Notes under the pieces: model-generated
Databases searched by the model: none
Seen by the model: only the letters and a program-made list of their open reading frames with translations
What the model was told of the DNA's origin: nothing
From: Croceibacterium_B sp035470785
Lineage (GTDB): Bacteria > Pseudomonadota > Alphaproteobacteria > Sphingomonadales > Sphingomonadaceae
Direction of reading: 5' to 3'
NCBI GenBank assembly: GCA_035470785.1
Contig: DATIQN010000024.1
Coordinates: 1 to 64,000, forward strand
DNA length: 64,000 bases
Program-made: the position numbers and the translations under genes
In this document: positions 1-7,536 of the stretch, in pieces
Layout: every line of letters begins with the position of its first letter
How positions within the stretch are numbered: the stretch's first letter is position 1

Positions 1-25
1 CGACGCGGGTGAGAATGGTGGTCAT
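1..25 (-). CDS. Start of an unidentified gene leaving the left edge
   Basis: On the minus strand an ATG at 25-23 opens a frame reading M-T-T-I-L-T-R-V up to the window edge. A GGGGAA purine stretch lies a suitable distance upstream (about 32-37). Only eight codons are visible, so the product cannot be named. The element at 132-2537 starts about 100 bp upstream of this start codon, so its insertion may have affected this gene's promoter. Confidence 0.4.
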
Positions 26-131
26 TGGTGTTCCCCTGTTCTGTAACAGTCTTTGCTACTGGCAGGGCGATAATTGGTGCGTTGCAGCAAATTGTGCAAG
101 TGCGAAGAAAGCTGCGAATGTTGCAATCAAT

Positions 132-155
132 GGCAATTATATACTTGACTTAGCA
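132..155 (+). repeat. Left terminal inverted repeat of the IS1595-family element
   Basis: This 24-nt sequence beginning GGCAATTATATACTTGAC is repeated in inverted orientation at 2514-2537 with one mismatch (C versus G at position 18). It lies about 40 nt upstream of the transposase start, as expected for the end of an insertion sequence. Confidence 0.85.
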
Positions 156-193
156 TCCCTGCAGCATATGATGGCTGCACAAGGGAACAAGCC

Positions 194-1102
194 ATGAATC
201 TCAACATCACCGACCCCATCTTTCACGACGAAGACAAGGCGCTGGCGCACATCGAAGCCTCGCGTTGGCCCCATGGCGCGTTCTGCCCGCACTGTGGCTC
301 AACCCGCGTCCATCGCATGGAGGGGAAGACTCAGGCGGGAATGTTCCTCTGCAATGACTGTCGCGACAAGTTCACCGTCCGCACTGGCTCGGTGATGGAG
401 CGTTCGCACATTCCGTTGAACAAGTGGCTGCTGGCGACACACCTCATGGCGGCCTCCAAGAAAGGCATGAGCGCCTTGCAGATGAGCCGCATGCTCGGAG
501 TAACCTACAAGAGCGCGTGGTTCCTGTGCCACCGTATCCGTGAAGCCATGGAGGGCGCTAACTCCACCGATCCCATGGGCGGCATCGGCAAGACCGTTGA
601 AGCCGACGAAACATTCGTGGGCGGCAAGGCCCGTAACCGCGCGTTCCGTAAGCCCGCGCCCAAGAAAGTCGTGCTGACCCTAGTGGAGCGCGACGGCAAA
701 GCCCGTAGCTTCCACATCGCCAATCTGAACGCCAAGACCCTTCACGGCCTCATCTTCACCAACGTTGACCGCAAGTCGGACCTTATGACCGATGGTGGCC
801 ATGGCTATCATGGCCTTCGTAATCACTTCCACTCGCACGGTGTGGTCGAGCATGCCGTCAAGCAATATGCAGTTGGCCCGCAGCACTCCAATACGGTCGA
901 GAACTTCTTTTCGATCTTCAAGCGCGGCGTCATTGGCACCTATCACCACATGAGCGAAGCTCACCTTGGCCGCTATCTCTCGGAGTTCGATCTTCGCGCC
1001 AGCACTCGCGATATGAGCGATGGCGAGCGTGCCGCTGAAATCCTCAAGGGTGGCGTTGGCCGCCGTCTGACCTATCGGCGGACTGATAGACTCGCCGCCT
1101 AA
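194..1102 (+). CDS. IS1595-family (ISXO2-like) DDE transposase
   Basis: A 302-residue transposase that would cut and join the ends of the surrounding element. The N-terminus has an IS1595-type zinc ribbon with paired cysteines C31/C34 and C53/C56, followed by a helical DNA-binding stretch (about 70-120). The catalytic domain shows VEADET (D138), LMTDGG (D200) and NTVENF (E236), then the family-typical KRGVIGTYHH and YLSEFDLR segments. A purine-rich AAGGGA precedes the ATG. The length is normal for the family and no frameshift is seen, so the enzyme may be functional. The reading starts just inside the left inverted repeat. Confidence 0.93.
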   Translation: MNLNITDPIFHDEDKALAHIEASRWPHGAFCPHCGSTRVHRMEGKTQAGMFLCNDCRDKFTVRTGSVMERSHIPLNKWLLATHLMAASKKGMSALQMSRMLGVTYKSAWFLCHRIREAMEGANSTDPMGGIGKTVEADETFVGGKARNRAFRKPAPKKVVLTLVERDGKARSFHIANLNAKTLHGLIFTNVDRKSDLMTDGGHGYHGLRNHFHSHGVVEHAVKQYAVGPQHSNTVENFFSIFKRGVIGTYHHMSEAHLGRYLSEFDLRASTRDMSDGERAAEILKGGVGRRLTYRRTDRLAA

Positions 1103-1170
1103 GGTCGCTAAGGTTCCCCGCCATATAGGCCAGCGCCGGAAGCGATGGACGCTTGGTTGAAGGAGACCGA

Positions 1171-1602
1171 ATGCCCATTCAACAGCACCCCGAGCAGGGG
1201 GGCATTGTAATGTGCGATTACTCGCTCGGCGGTTTTAACGAACCGGAGATGGTGAAGAACCGCCCAGTGCTGGTTCTTACGCCCCGCATTATCAATCGGC
1301 CCTTTCTGTGCACTGTTGTTGGTCTAAGCGCCTCAGCCCCAGACCCGCAAATGCCCTACCATCGGCAGATTAGGATAAGGCCGCCACTGGCGAAGTACTG
1401 GTCGAGTGACGACGTTTGGGTGAAGGGCGATATGGTGAATGCAGTCGGCTTTCATCGCCTGGATCTAATCCGGCTGGGCAAGGATAGGGCGGGCAAACGC
1501 ATCTATCATCTCGATGCGATAGAACCCGATCAGTTTAAGATCGTGAGGGAGTGCGTCCTTCGCGCAATGGGCCTCTCAATCTTGACAAAACACCTCGTTT
1601 GA
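1171..1602 (+). CDS. MazF/PemK-like protein, passenger gene of the IS element
   Basis: A 143-residue protein. The ATG at 1171 is preferred over an upstream TTG at 1153 because GAAGGAGA sits directly before it. The N-terminal pattern GGIVMCDYSLGG then NRPVLVLTPR resembles the start of PemK/MazF endoribonucleases, where G-x-I-V-x-x-D and K-x-R-P-V-L-V-L mark the fold. MazF enzymes cleave mRNA and are normally paired with an antitoxin; no adjacent antitoxin-like small gene is seen. The C-terminal half (about 75-143) diverges from classical MazF. It lies 68 bp after the transposase and inside the terminal repeats, so it moves with the element. The family call is by motif only. Confidence 0.65.
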   Translation: MPIQQHPEQGGIVMCDYSLGGFNEPEMVKNRPVLVLTPRIINRPFLCTVVGLSASAPDPQMPYHRQIRIRPPLAKYWSSDDVWVKGDMVNAVGFHRLDLIRLGKDRAGKRIYHLDAIEPDQFKIVRECVLRAMGLSILTKHLV

Positions 1603-1711
1603 GCCATATTCGGCCTCGATAGCGGCTCTCCATCGTGATCCGCGACTAAGACCCTACCAAGGGCCGTTGCAGGAATATGGGCGAAGGCAAGCTCACCCTG
1701 CAACGTAGATC

Positions 1712-1737
1712 AGGCCTCGCTTCGGCGGGGCCTTTTC
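1712..1737 (+). terminator. Hairpin with T-run after the MazF-like gene
   Basis: AGGCCTCGC, a TTCG loop and GCGGGGCCT form a nine-pair stem (one G-T pair) followed by TTTT, the shape of an intrinsic terminator. It would end transcription of the transposase/MazF-like unit before the next passenger gene. The rest of 1603-1895 shows no convincing gene. Confidence 0.6.
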
Positions 1738-1895
1738 GTATCTACCGAGCCTTCGGTCGCCCCCGTGGCAGCAAACCCGAAGATTTCGTATCCTTTTGCG
1801 CCTTGTGCGGCGTGTTAAGCAGCGTCTTTAGTGTCGCCTCTCGGCGCGCCTCTGTCTCCGCTTCGGAGTAGGTTTCTTCAGGATCGGATTTCATC

Positions 1896-2474
1896 ATGGA
1901 ACGCACCCCAAAAGGTAACGAAGTTCTAGACTTTGATCCCCGCAACCTACCTCAAGAGCACCTGGCCGCGATAGGCCTGATGAGCGCCGCGGCCTCTCAC
2001 ACCGACAGTATTGTGGAAATGGCTATTGCGGGCATGTTGGGCATCGATGGCGAACAAGGATGGGCAGTCACAGCCCATATGTCAGCACCGCTTCGAACGA
2101 GCGTCCTTAAATCAGCGGCTGAAATCGTGATTGATGACGGCAACGCACTCGATGTCCTCGATGACATCATGAATGACATCAAGACGGCCGCAGAAGCGCG
2201 TAATGACATGATCCACGGATCGTGGGCCTTCCGACAGTCCGACAAAGCCGTTCTATTGATTCAACAGAGCGCACGAACGCATGTTGAGGCAACTCTAATC
2301 CCAGTGACCGTCAATGAGATCAAACGCAAAGCGCTCACGCTCTACGAGGCTGGCTTGAGCCTCATGGAGTTCATCATAGAGGCCAAAAAGGTCCCCCCGC
2401 TTCCCCGCGAGCGCAACCGGGGAGACAACGCCCCCAAGGCGCGCAAGGCTCGCCGAAAGAATAACGGAAAATAG
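1896..2474 (+). CDS. Passenger protein with a HEPN-like RNxxxH motif, function unknown
   Basis: A 192-residue, mainly helical, soluble protein. The segment EARNDMIHGSW places R102, N103 and H107 in the R-x(4-6)-H arrangement that forms the RNase site of HEPN proteins, many of which are toxins or immunity nucleases. The flanking helices (about 25-95 and 130-165) fit a HEPN-like bundle. The last 25 residues are strongly basic (RERNRGDNAPKARKARRKNN), suiting nucleic-acid binding. It lies within the IS1595 repeats, 39 bp before the right one. No database match is claimed; it could be an unrelated helical protein in which this motif occurs by chance. Its ribosome-binding site is weak. Confidence 0.55.
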   Translation: MERTPKGNEVLDFDPRNLPQEHLAAIGLMSAAASHTDSIVEMAIAGMLGIDGEQGWAVTAHMSAPLRTSVLKSAAEIVIDDGNALDVLDDIMNDIKTAAEARNDMIHGSWAFRQSDKAVLLIQQSARTHVEATLIPVTVNEIKRKALTLYEAGLSLMEFIIEAKKVPPLPRERNRGDNAPKARKARRKNNGK

Positions 2475-2513
2475 GGCACCGGCCTGTCGGTCATCCGATT
2501 CGCACATTAGGCT

Positions 2514-2537
2514 TGCTAACTCAAGTATATAATTGCC
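2514..2537 (-). repeat. Right terminal inverted repeat of the IS1595-family element
   Basis: Read on the minus strand, this matches 132-155 at 23 of 24 positions. It closes the mobile element; chromosomal sequence of normal high GC resumes beyond it. Confidence 0.85.
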
Positions 2538-2737
2538 CAAAGAACGCAAGCTCGCTTTGTTCGCGCACATCGCGTATGCAAAGTTTCGCGGTGAGACTTT
2601 GTGCGCGGGGTTTGGCGAATCGGTCGCATGGAACCGAAGCTGGCAGCGCGCGGGGGCTGTAGGAAAGCGGTTTCGGGCGTCGGCAGCCATTTTGTAGGAC
2701 GCTTGCCGGGCGCAGGCTGCTGGGGCAGTTGAACGCC

Positions 2738-3883
2738 ATGAAGCTGCCGCCCCCACCCGCCACGACCGTGTTCGACCGCGTCTCGGGGCTCGCCCGCGAA
2801 ACGGGGGCGATCAACCTCGGCCAGGGCTTTCCCGAGATCGAGCATGCGCCCGAGCTGCTGGCAGCGGCGCAGCGCGCACTGGTCGAGCATTCCAACCAAT
2901 ATCCGCCGATGCGCGGGCTCGGCCCGTTGCGCGAAGCCATCGCCGCCTTCTACCGGCGCGAACAGAGCCTCGATCTCGAGCCGGAGCAGATCGTCGTGAC
3001 GTCGGGAGCGACCGAGGCGCTGGCCGCGGCGTTCCTGGCGCTGCTCGCGCCGGGGGACGAGGCGATCCTGCTGCAGCCCTTCTACGACGCTTACCTGCCG
3101 CTGGTGACCCGCGCCGGGGCGACAGCGCGCATAGTGCCGCTCGAGCCGCCCGGCTGGACGTTCCCCTTCGACCGGCTCGAGGCGGCGATCGGCCCGCGCA
3201 CTCGCGCCCTCGTTCTCAACACCCCCAACAACCCGACCGGCACGCTGGTCGGTCGCGCCGACCTCGAGCGCCTCGGCGCGCTGTGCGAGGCGCACGACCT
3301 GATCCTGATCTGCGACGAAGTATGGGAAGCGATGATCCTCACCGGCGAGGCCCATGTCTCGCCGCTGCACATCAAGAGCTTGCGCCGGCGGGCGGTCAAG
3401 ATCGGTTCGGCAGGCAAGATCTTCTCGCTCACCGGGTGGAAGGTCGGTTGGGCGGTCGCCGCCCCCGAGCTCGCCGCGCTGATCGCCGGACAGCATCAGT
3501 ACCTCACCTTCACCACCGCGGTGCCGTTGCAGTGGGCGGTGGCCGAAGGCCTAGCCCTGCCGCAGGCCTGGCACGCGGCGCACCGGGCGCAGTATGCGGC
3601 GGCGAAAGACAGTCTGGTGCGCGGGCTCTGTAAAGCCGGTTACGCCGTGCTGCCGTCGGCCGCGACATGGTTCGTGACGGTCGACCTCGCCGCTTCGGGC
3701 CTCGAACCCGACGACGAAGTGGTGGCGACGCGGATGATTCGCGAGGCCGGCGTCGCGGCGATTCCGGTGAGCGCGTTCTGCGGCGACACCCCGGAAAGGG
3801 GCTATCTCAGGTTCTGCTTCGCGAAGGAGGACGCCACGCTCGACGCCGCGATCGAAAGGCTGGCGTGCTTTCGCAAGGGCTGA
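2738..3883 (+). CDS. PLP-dependent class I/II aminotransferase (YbdL/kynurenine aminotransferase-like)
   Basis: A cytosolic fold-type I aminotransferase of about 381 residues. Its family marks are INLGQGFPE near the start, NQYPPMRGLGPLREAI, the NTPNNPTG substrate loop, and GSAGKIFSLTGWKVGW with the PLP lysine at about K227. Relatives such as methionine aminotransferase YbdL and kynurenine/glutamine aminotransferases share the GQGFP and NQY elements, so the amino-acid substrate cannot be fixed here. A TTG at 2729 could extend the protein by three residues; the ATG at 2738 is chosen. It starts 200 bp beyond the IS element and has its own upstream region. Confidence 0.88.
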   Translation: MKLPPPPATTVFDRVSGLARETGAINLGQGFPEIEHAPELLAAAQRALVEHSNQYPPMRGLGPLREAIAAFYRREQSLDLEPEQIVVTSGATEALAAAFLALLAPGDEAILLQPFYDAYLPLVTRAGATARIVPLEPPGWTFPFDRLEAAIGPRTRALVLNTPNNPTGTLVGRADLERLGALCEAHDLILICDEVWEAMILTGEAHVSPLHIKSLRRRAVKIGSAGKIFSLTGWKVGWAVAAPELAALIAGQHQYLTFTTAVPLQWAVAEGLALPQAWHAAHRAQYAAAKDSLVRGLCKAGYAVLPSAATWFVTVDLAASGLEPDDEVVATRMIREAGVAAIPVSAFCGDTPERGYLRFCFAKEDATLDAAIERLACFRKG

Positions 3884-3938
3884 TGCGCCGATTACGAAAA
3901 TTGTTGCGTTTACATAACTACTCAGCGATTATGAAAAC

Positions 3939-4190
3939 GTGGCTAAGAAGATATACAACAGGATCGCGGTCTTCCGCGCCGAGGCCGGGATCAGCCGCAA
4001 GGCCCTCGCCGACAAGGTCGGGGTGAATCCACAGACGATCGGCTTCCTCGAGCGCGGCGACTACAACCCGAGCCTCGAGCTCGCGCTCAACGTGGCCGCC
4101 GTGTTCAAGGTGCCGGTCGAGCTGCTGTTTTCCTTCCGCCCCTTTCCCAGCGTAGCCGAAACGCTGCTCGGCCAAGGAGACCCGTCATGA
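3939..4190 (+). CDS. XRE-family helix-turn-helix regulator
   Basis: An 83-residue DNA-binding protein starting at GTG. The helix-turn-helix spans about 18-60: RAEAGISRKALADKVGVN, then QTIGFLERGDYNPSLELAL, typical of compact XRE/Cro-type regulators that pair with a membrane protein. Its TGA overlaps the ATG of the next gene (ATGA at 4187-4190), so the two are translationally coupled. It probably controls its own operon. A repeated motif, CGATTACGAAAA at about 3890 and CGATTATGAAAA at about 3926, lies just upstream and could be its binding site. Confidence 0.85.
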   Translation: MAKKIYNRIAVFRAEAGISRKALADKVGVNPQTIGFLERGDYNPSLELALNVAAVFKVPVELLFSFRPFPSVAETLLGQGDPS

Positions 4191-4708
4191 CCTACAGGGG
4201 CGACCCGATCGCCGAGAAGCTTGACAAGCTGGCCGAGGCGACCGGCATTCCGCGGCTCCAGCGCAAGTTCAAATCCGATCGCCAGCCCCGGTTTCTGATC
4301 CTGCCGTGGGTGCTGTTGGCATTCGTCGTCGCCGGGCTGGGGGTCCAGATTGCCTGGCCCGGATGGCTTGGCTTCTGGATCGTCTGGATGGCCTGGATCG
4401 GGACCAGCTTCCTGTTCCAGCAACTCGGGCCGCTGGGCCAGCCGCGCAAGCGCGACGAGCGTGAGGCGAGCGAGTTCCGGCACGGCCACTTCATCGGTTT
4501 GATGTGGACGTTCGGCGTGGCGGTAATCGGCTCCCTGACGATCGCGTTCGGCAAGATGGGCGCCTTGGTCGGGATTTGGCGTTTGTGGGCCCCCGAGACG
4601 GCCGCGGACTGGATGACGATCACCCTTTTCCTGCTGGGGCTGGAGGTCAACGTCGCCGTGCTCGCGGTAAACTCCGCGACGCCGGAGCCACTCGACGACG
4701 AGGAATAG
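4187..4708 (+). CDS. Four-helix membrane protein coupled to the XRE regulator
   Basis: A 173-residue inner-membrane protein with hydrophobic segments at about 38-52, 58-78, 105-125 and 142-160, a cytosolic N-terminal region (EKLDKLAEATGI) and an acidic tail. It overlaps the XRE gene by four bases and is probably made with it. Small XRE/membrane-protein pairs are common in alphaproteobacteria; the membrane partner may modulate the regulator, but no function is established here. No catalytic motif is visible. Confidence 0.7.
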   Translation: MTYRGDPIAEKLDKLAEATGIPRLQRKFKSDRQPRFLILPWVLLAFVVAGLGVQIAWPGWLGFWIVWMAWIGTSFLFQQLGPLGQPRKRDEREASEFRHGHFIGLMWTFGVAVIGSLTIAFGKMGALVGIWRLWAPETAADWMTITLFLLGLEVNVAVLAVNSATPEPLDDEE

Positions 4709-4854
4709 CAGCCGCCTGCCGTCGAAGCCCGCTGCCCGGACATGTGGGCACTGCGGAATCTGCGCCATCGCACCGTCACTCTCAAGCCGCGGGATCGGGA
4801 CGGGCCACATTCGGTCCGGATGTTTCATGACGCCAGCGAGCCAAGGAGCCACTC

Positions 4855-5766
4855 TTGATCCTGAGCGCCATTATGCAGGCGACGCTGGCTGTCCAAGGCG
4901 TGCCGCCAGCCGCGAACATTCCCGAAGCAAAGCCGGCCGCTACTATCGCCGTCGTGCCAGTTCAGCAGGCGCAAAGCGATACGCAAACCGTCGCTCCGCG
5001 ACTGCCTCAGAAAGGCGATGCGACGGCCCAGCCAGACGCGCCGCCCGCCCTGGATAGCACCGACGAGACCGGCATCCTCGTGACGGCTCGGCCCCGGAGC
5101 GCCGCCGATCCACTGGCAAAGATCAATGCCAGATCATTCGCCGTCACCCAGACGATCGACGACAACGTCACCGCCCCGCTGGCGCGTGCCTACGAACATA
5201 CGTTGCCCTCGCCCGTCCGTACGGGCCTGCGCAACTTTCTCTTCAACCTGCACGAGCCGGTGGTGTTCGTGAATTTCGTGCTGCAGCACAAAGTCGGCAA
5301 GGCGGCAGAGACCTTCGCCCGCTTCGCACTCGATTCAACCGTCGGGATCGCTGGGCTACTCGACGTCGCCAAACGCCGCCCCTTCAACCTGCCGCGCCGC
5401 CCCAACGGTTTTGCCGATACGCTGGGTTTCTACGGCGTCCGGCCCGGCGCCTACCTGTTCCTGCCGCTCATGGGCCCGACCACCGTGCGCGACCTGGCAG
5501 GGGGCCTGTTAGACCGGTTGCTGCTGCCGGCGGTGCCCGGCACACCCTTCCGCGGCGCGACGTGGACCGTTCCGACCGGCGTGCTCCACACGCTCAACAA
5601 GCGGATCGAGTTCGACGGCGAGCTGCAAAAACAGCGCGCCAGCGCCGATCCCTACGTCGCCAGGCGCGATTACTACCTCTCGAAGCGGAAGGCGGAGATC
5701 GACGCGCTGCACGGCAGGACCGTCGTGTCCGCGCCGGTGGTGCGAACCGCGATGATGACGCCCTAA
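4855..5766 (+). CDS. mlaA: MlaA (VacJ) family outer-membrane lipid-asymmetry protein
   Basis: A 303-residue MlaA-family protein, which extracts misplaced phospholipids from the outer leaflet and passes them to the Mla ABC system. The MlaA core (about 95-290) includes NFLFNLHEPVVFVNFVLQ, RFALDSTVGIAGLLDVA, FADTLGFYGVRPGAYLFLPLMGP and a C-terminal R-R-D-Y-Y segment. The start is TTG at 4855 because AAGGAG lies seven bases before it; an ATG at 4873 is an alternative. The protein contains no cysteine, so the usual lipobox is missing. Residues 1-95 are an Ala/Pro/Gln-rich linker containing GILVTAR, which resembles the TonB-box context of sphingomonad receptors. The mlaEFD genes lie about 11 kb away. 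Confidence 0.88.
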   Translation: MILSAIMQATLAVQGVPPAANIPEAKPAATIAVVPVQQAQSDTQTVAPRLPQKGDATAQPDAPPALDSTDETGILVTARPRSAADPLAKINARSFAVTQTIDDNVTAPLARAYEHTLPSPVRTGLRNFLFNLHEPVVFVNFVLQHKVGKAAETFARFALDSTVGIAGLLDVAKRRPFNLPRRPNGFADTLGFYGVRPGAYLFLPLMGPTTVRDLAGGLLDRLLLPAVPGTPFRGATWTVPTGVLHTLNKRIEFDGELQKQRASADPYVARRDYYLSKRKAEIDALHGRTVVSAPVVRTAMMTP

Positions 5767-5769
5767 AGG

Positions 5770-6627
5770 CTAGCTCCAGGTCGCCTCAGGCGGCAGGCTC
5801 ATCAGGATAGCGTCGATATTGCCGCCGGTGCGCAGGCCGAACAGGGTGCCGCGATCGTAGACTAGGTTGAACTCGGCGTAGCGGCCGCGCCATTCGAGCT
5901 GCTGGCGCTTCTCGGCCTCGTTCCATTCCATGCCCATCCGGCGGCGGACGATCTTCGGGAATACGTCGAGGAACGCCTCGCCGACGTCTTTGGTGAAGGC
6001 AAAGTTGCGCTCGAATTCTGCCAGGTCGGCGCATTCGAGATGATCGTAGAAGATCCCGCCGACCCCGCGCGAAACGCCGCGGTGGGGGATGAAGAAGTAC
6101 TCGTCGGCCCACTTCCTGAACTTGTCGTAGTAGGTCGGGTTGTGGCCCATGCACGCGGCGCGGAAGGCGGCGTGGAATTCGGCGGTGTCGTCCTCGTACG
6201 GCAGCGGCGGATTGAGGTCCGCGCCGCCGCCGAACCACGCCTTGCTGGTCGTCAGGAAGCGGGTGTTCATGTGCACCGCGGGCACGTGCGGGTTGGCCAT
6301 GTGCGCGACCAGGCTGATGCCGGTGGCGGTGAAGCCGGGGGTATCCTCGCTCGCGCCGTGGATCGTTTGCGCAAAGCCGGGAGCGAACTCGCCCGAGACG
6401 GTCGAGACGTTGACGCCGACTTTCTCGAACACCTTGCCCTTCATCACCCCGCGCACCCCGCCGCCGCCTTCGCTGGCGTCGGTGGTCTCGCGGTTCCACG
6501 GGACGTATTCGAACGCCGCTTCCGATCCCGCCTCGCGCTCGATCGCCTCGAACGCCGCGCAAATGCGCGTGCGCAGGCTTTCGAACCACTCGCGGGATAG
6601 CTGGGTCTGTTCGCTCCAGTCGCTCAT
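5770..6627 (-). CDS. hemF: Oxygen-dependent coproporphyrinogen III oxidase
   Basis: A 286-residue HemF, which decarboxylates coproporphyrinogen III to protoporphyrinogen IX in haem synthesis using O2. Family marks are GGGGVRGVMKGKVFEKVGVN, the HMNTRF and GGGADLNPPLPYEDD substrate segments, and GRYAEFNLVYDRGTLFGLRTGG near the end. The ATG at 6627 is chosen because GAGGAAACC precedes it and the homologous region begins there (MSDWSEQTQ). The gene ends four bases after mlaA, convergent with it. Confidence 0.95.
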   Translation of the reverse strand: MSDWSEQTQLSREWFESLRTRICAAFEAIEREAGSEAAFEYVPWNRETTDASEGGGGVRGVMKGKVFEKVGVNVSTVSGEFAPGFAQTIHGASEDTPGFTATGISLVAHMANPHVPAVHMNTRFLTTSKAWFGGGADLNPPLPYEDDTAEFHAAFRAACMGHNPTYYDKFRKWADEYFFIPHRGVSRGVGGIFYDHLECADLAEFERNFAFTKDVGEAFLDVFPKIVRRRMGMEWNEAEKRQQLEWRGRYAEFNLVYDRGTLFGLRTGGNIDAILMSLPPEATWS

Positions 6628-6635
6628 GGTTTCCT

Positions 6636-6720
6636 CGTCATTGTGAGGGGCGAAGCCCCGCGGCAATCCAGTGTGGTGCTCGCGGCCCCGCATTGCTTCG
6701 CTATGCTCGCAATGACGAAG
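6636..6720. repeat. REP-like palindromic intergenic repeat
   Basis: Two imperfect inverted copies face each other: CGTCATTGTGAGGGGCGAAG near 6636 and CATTGCTTCGCTATGCTCGC at 6691-6710, continuing AATGACGAAG. Each resembles the common motif GTCATTGCGAGCGAAGCGAAG found as a dispersed palindrome in many genomes. It sits between the hemF start and the pdeM start and could form a long hairpin in RNA. Confidence 0.6.
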
Positions 6721-6778
6721 CAACAGGGGGCCTTCCGTTCCCCTTGCCAAACCCCATACCCTACGGCAAGGCACAGTC

Positions 6779-7459
6779 ATGGTTCCCCTTTCGTTCGCCG
6801 GCGAAGATTTCGCGCTCGTGCAGGACCGCGCGCTTTACTGGCCGCGCGAACGCGCGCTGCTGGTCGCCGACCTGCACCTCGAAAAAGCGAGCTTCTTTGC
6901 CAAACACGGTCAGATGCTGCCGCCCTACGACAGCCGCGAGACGCTCGAGCGCGTGGCCCTGGCGATCCGCGAGACCGGCGCGCGGCGGGTCTATACCTTG
7001 GGCGACAACTTCCACGACTCGGCTGGGCCCGCGCGGCTCGAACCGCATGCCGCGGGAATGCTCGCCGCGCTGGTCCGCGCGACCGACTGGGTGTGGATCA
7101 CCGGCAATCACGATTCCGCTATGGAAGCCACCGCCGGGGGCACGCTGGCCGAGGAACTCGCCATTGCCGGGCTGATCCTGCGCCACAAGGCGAAGACGGG
7201 CGAAACGCAGCCCGAGATTTCCGGCCACTATCACCCGCGCCTGCAGATCACCGTGCGTGAACGCGCGATCCGTCGGCCCTGCGCGGTGGTCAGCAGTGCC
7301 GACCGAATGATCCTGCCGGCGTTCGGGGCGCTGACCGGGGGGATGAACGCCGCCGACCCGGCGATCGTCAAGGCGTTGCAGCCGGCCTCGGCGATCGACG
7401 CGGTGCTGCCTTCCAAGGGACGGCTGGTGCAATTCCCCCTGTGGCGCCAGGCCGCCTGA
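6779..7459 (+). CDS. pdeM: PdeM-like metallophosphoesterase associated with DNA ligase/damage response
   Basis: A 226-residue calcineurin-fold phosphoesterase. The metal-binding motifs are all present: DLHLEK (D31, H33), GDNFHD (D76, N77), GNHD (N110, H111) and GHYHP (H150, H152). The length and the DLHLEK motif match the ligase-associated damage-response endonuclease PdeM. In other genomes PdeM is encoded beside ATP-dependent DNA ligase and Lhr; neither is seen here, so the DNA-repair role rests on family similarity. The ATG at 6779 follows the REP-like repeat. Confidence 0.82.
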   Translation: MVPLSFAGEDFALVQDRALYWPRERALLVADLHLEKASFFAKHGQMLPPYDSRETLERVALAIRETGARRVYTLGDNFHDSAGPARLEPHAAGMLAALVRATDWVWITGNHDSAMEATAGGTLAEELAIAGLILRHKAKTGETQPEISGHYHPRLQITVRERAIRRPCAVVSSADRMILPAFGALTGGMNAADPAIVKALQPASAIDAVLPSKGRLVQFPLWRQAA

Positions 7460-7536
7460 CGCTCGCAGGGCCACTAGCGCCCTCGCGCTTTTGTCCCTAA
7501 GTAACCGCGTCCGAATCCACCCAAGGAGAGTACCCC

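Larger units (their letters stand above)
132..2537 (+). mobile_element. IS1595-family insertion sequence with two passenger genes
   Basis: The boundaries are set by terminal inverted repeats at 132-155 and 2514-2537; 23 of 24 positions match and both begin GGCAATTATATACTTGA. Between them lie an IS1595-type transposase, a MazF/PemK-like gene and a gene with a HEPN-like motif, all on the plus strand. Some IS1595 subgroups are known to carry passenger genes. The 8-bp flanks (CAATCAAT on the left, CAAAGAAC on the right) agree at only five positions, so no intact target duplication is visible. The insertion may be old or rearranged. Base composition inside is visibly less GC-rich than the neighbouring chromosome, which fits acquisition by transfer. 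Confidence 0.85.

Noticed and set aside
9..197. Open frame of 62 codons at the left edge
   Set aside because: It runs across the left inverted repeat of the IS element and lacks a ribosome-binding site; the minus-strand start at 25 fits better.
2516..3496. 326-codon minus-strand frame
   Set aside because: Antisense shadow of the aminotransferase gene; rich in Arg/Gly with no recognisable motif.
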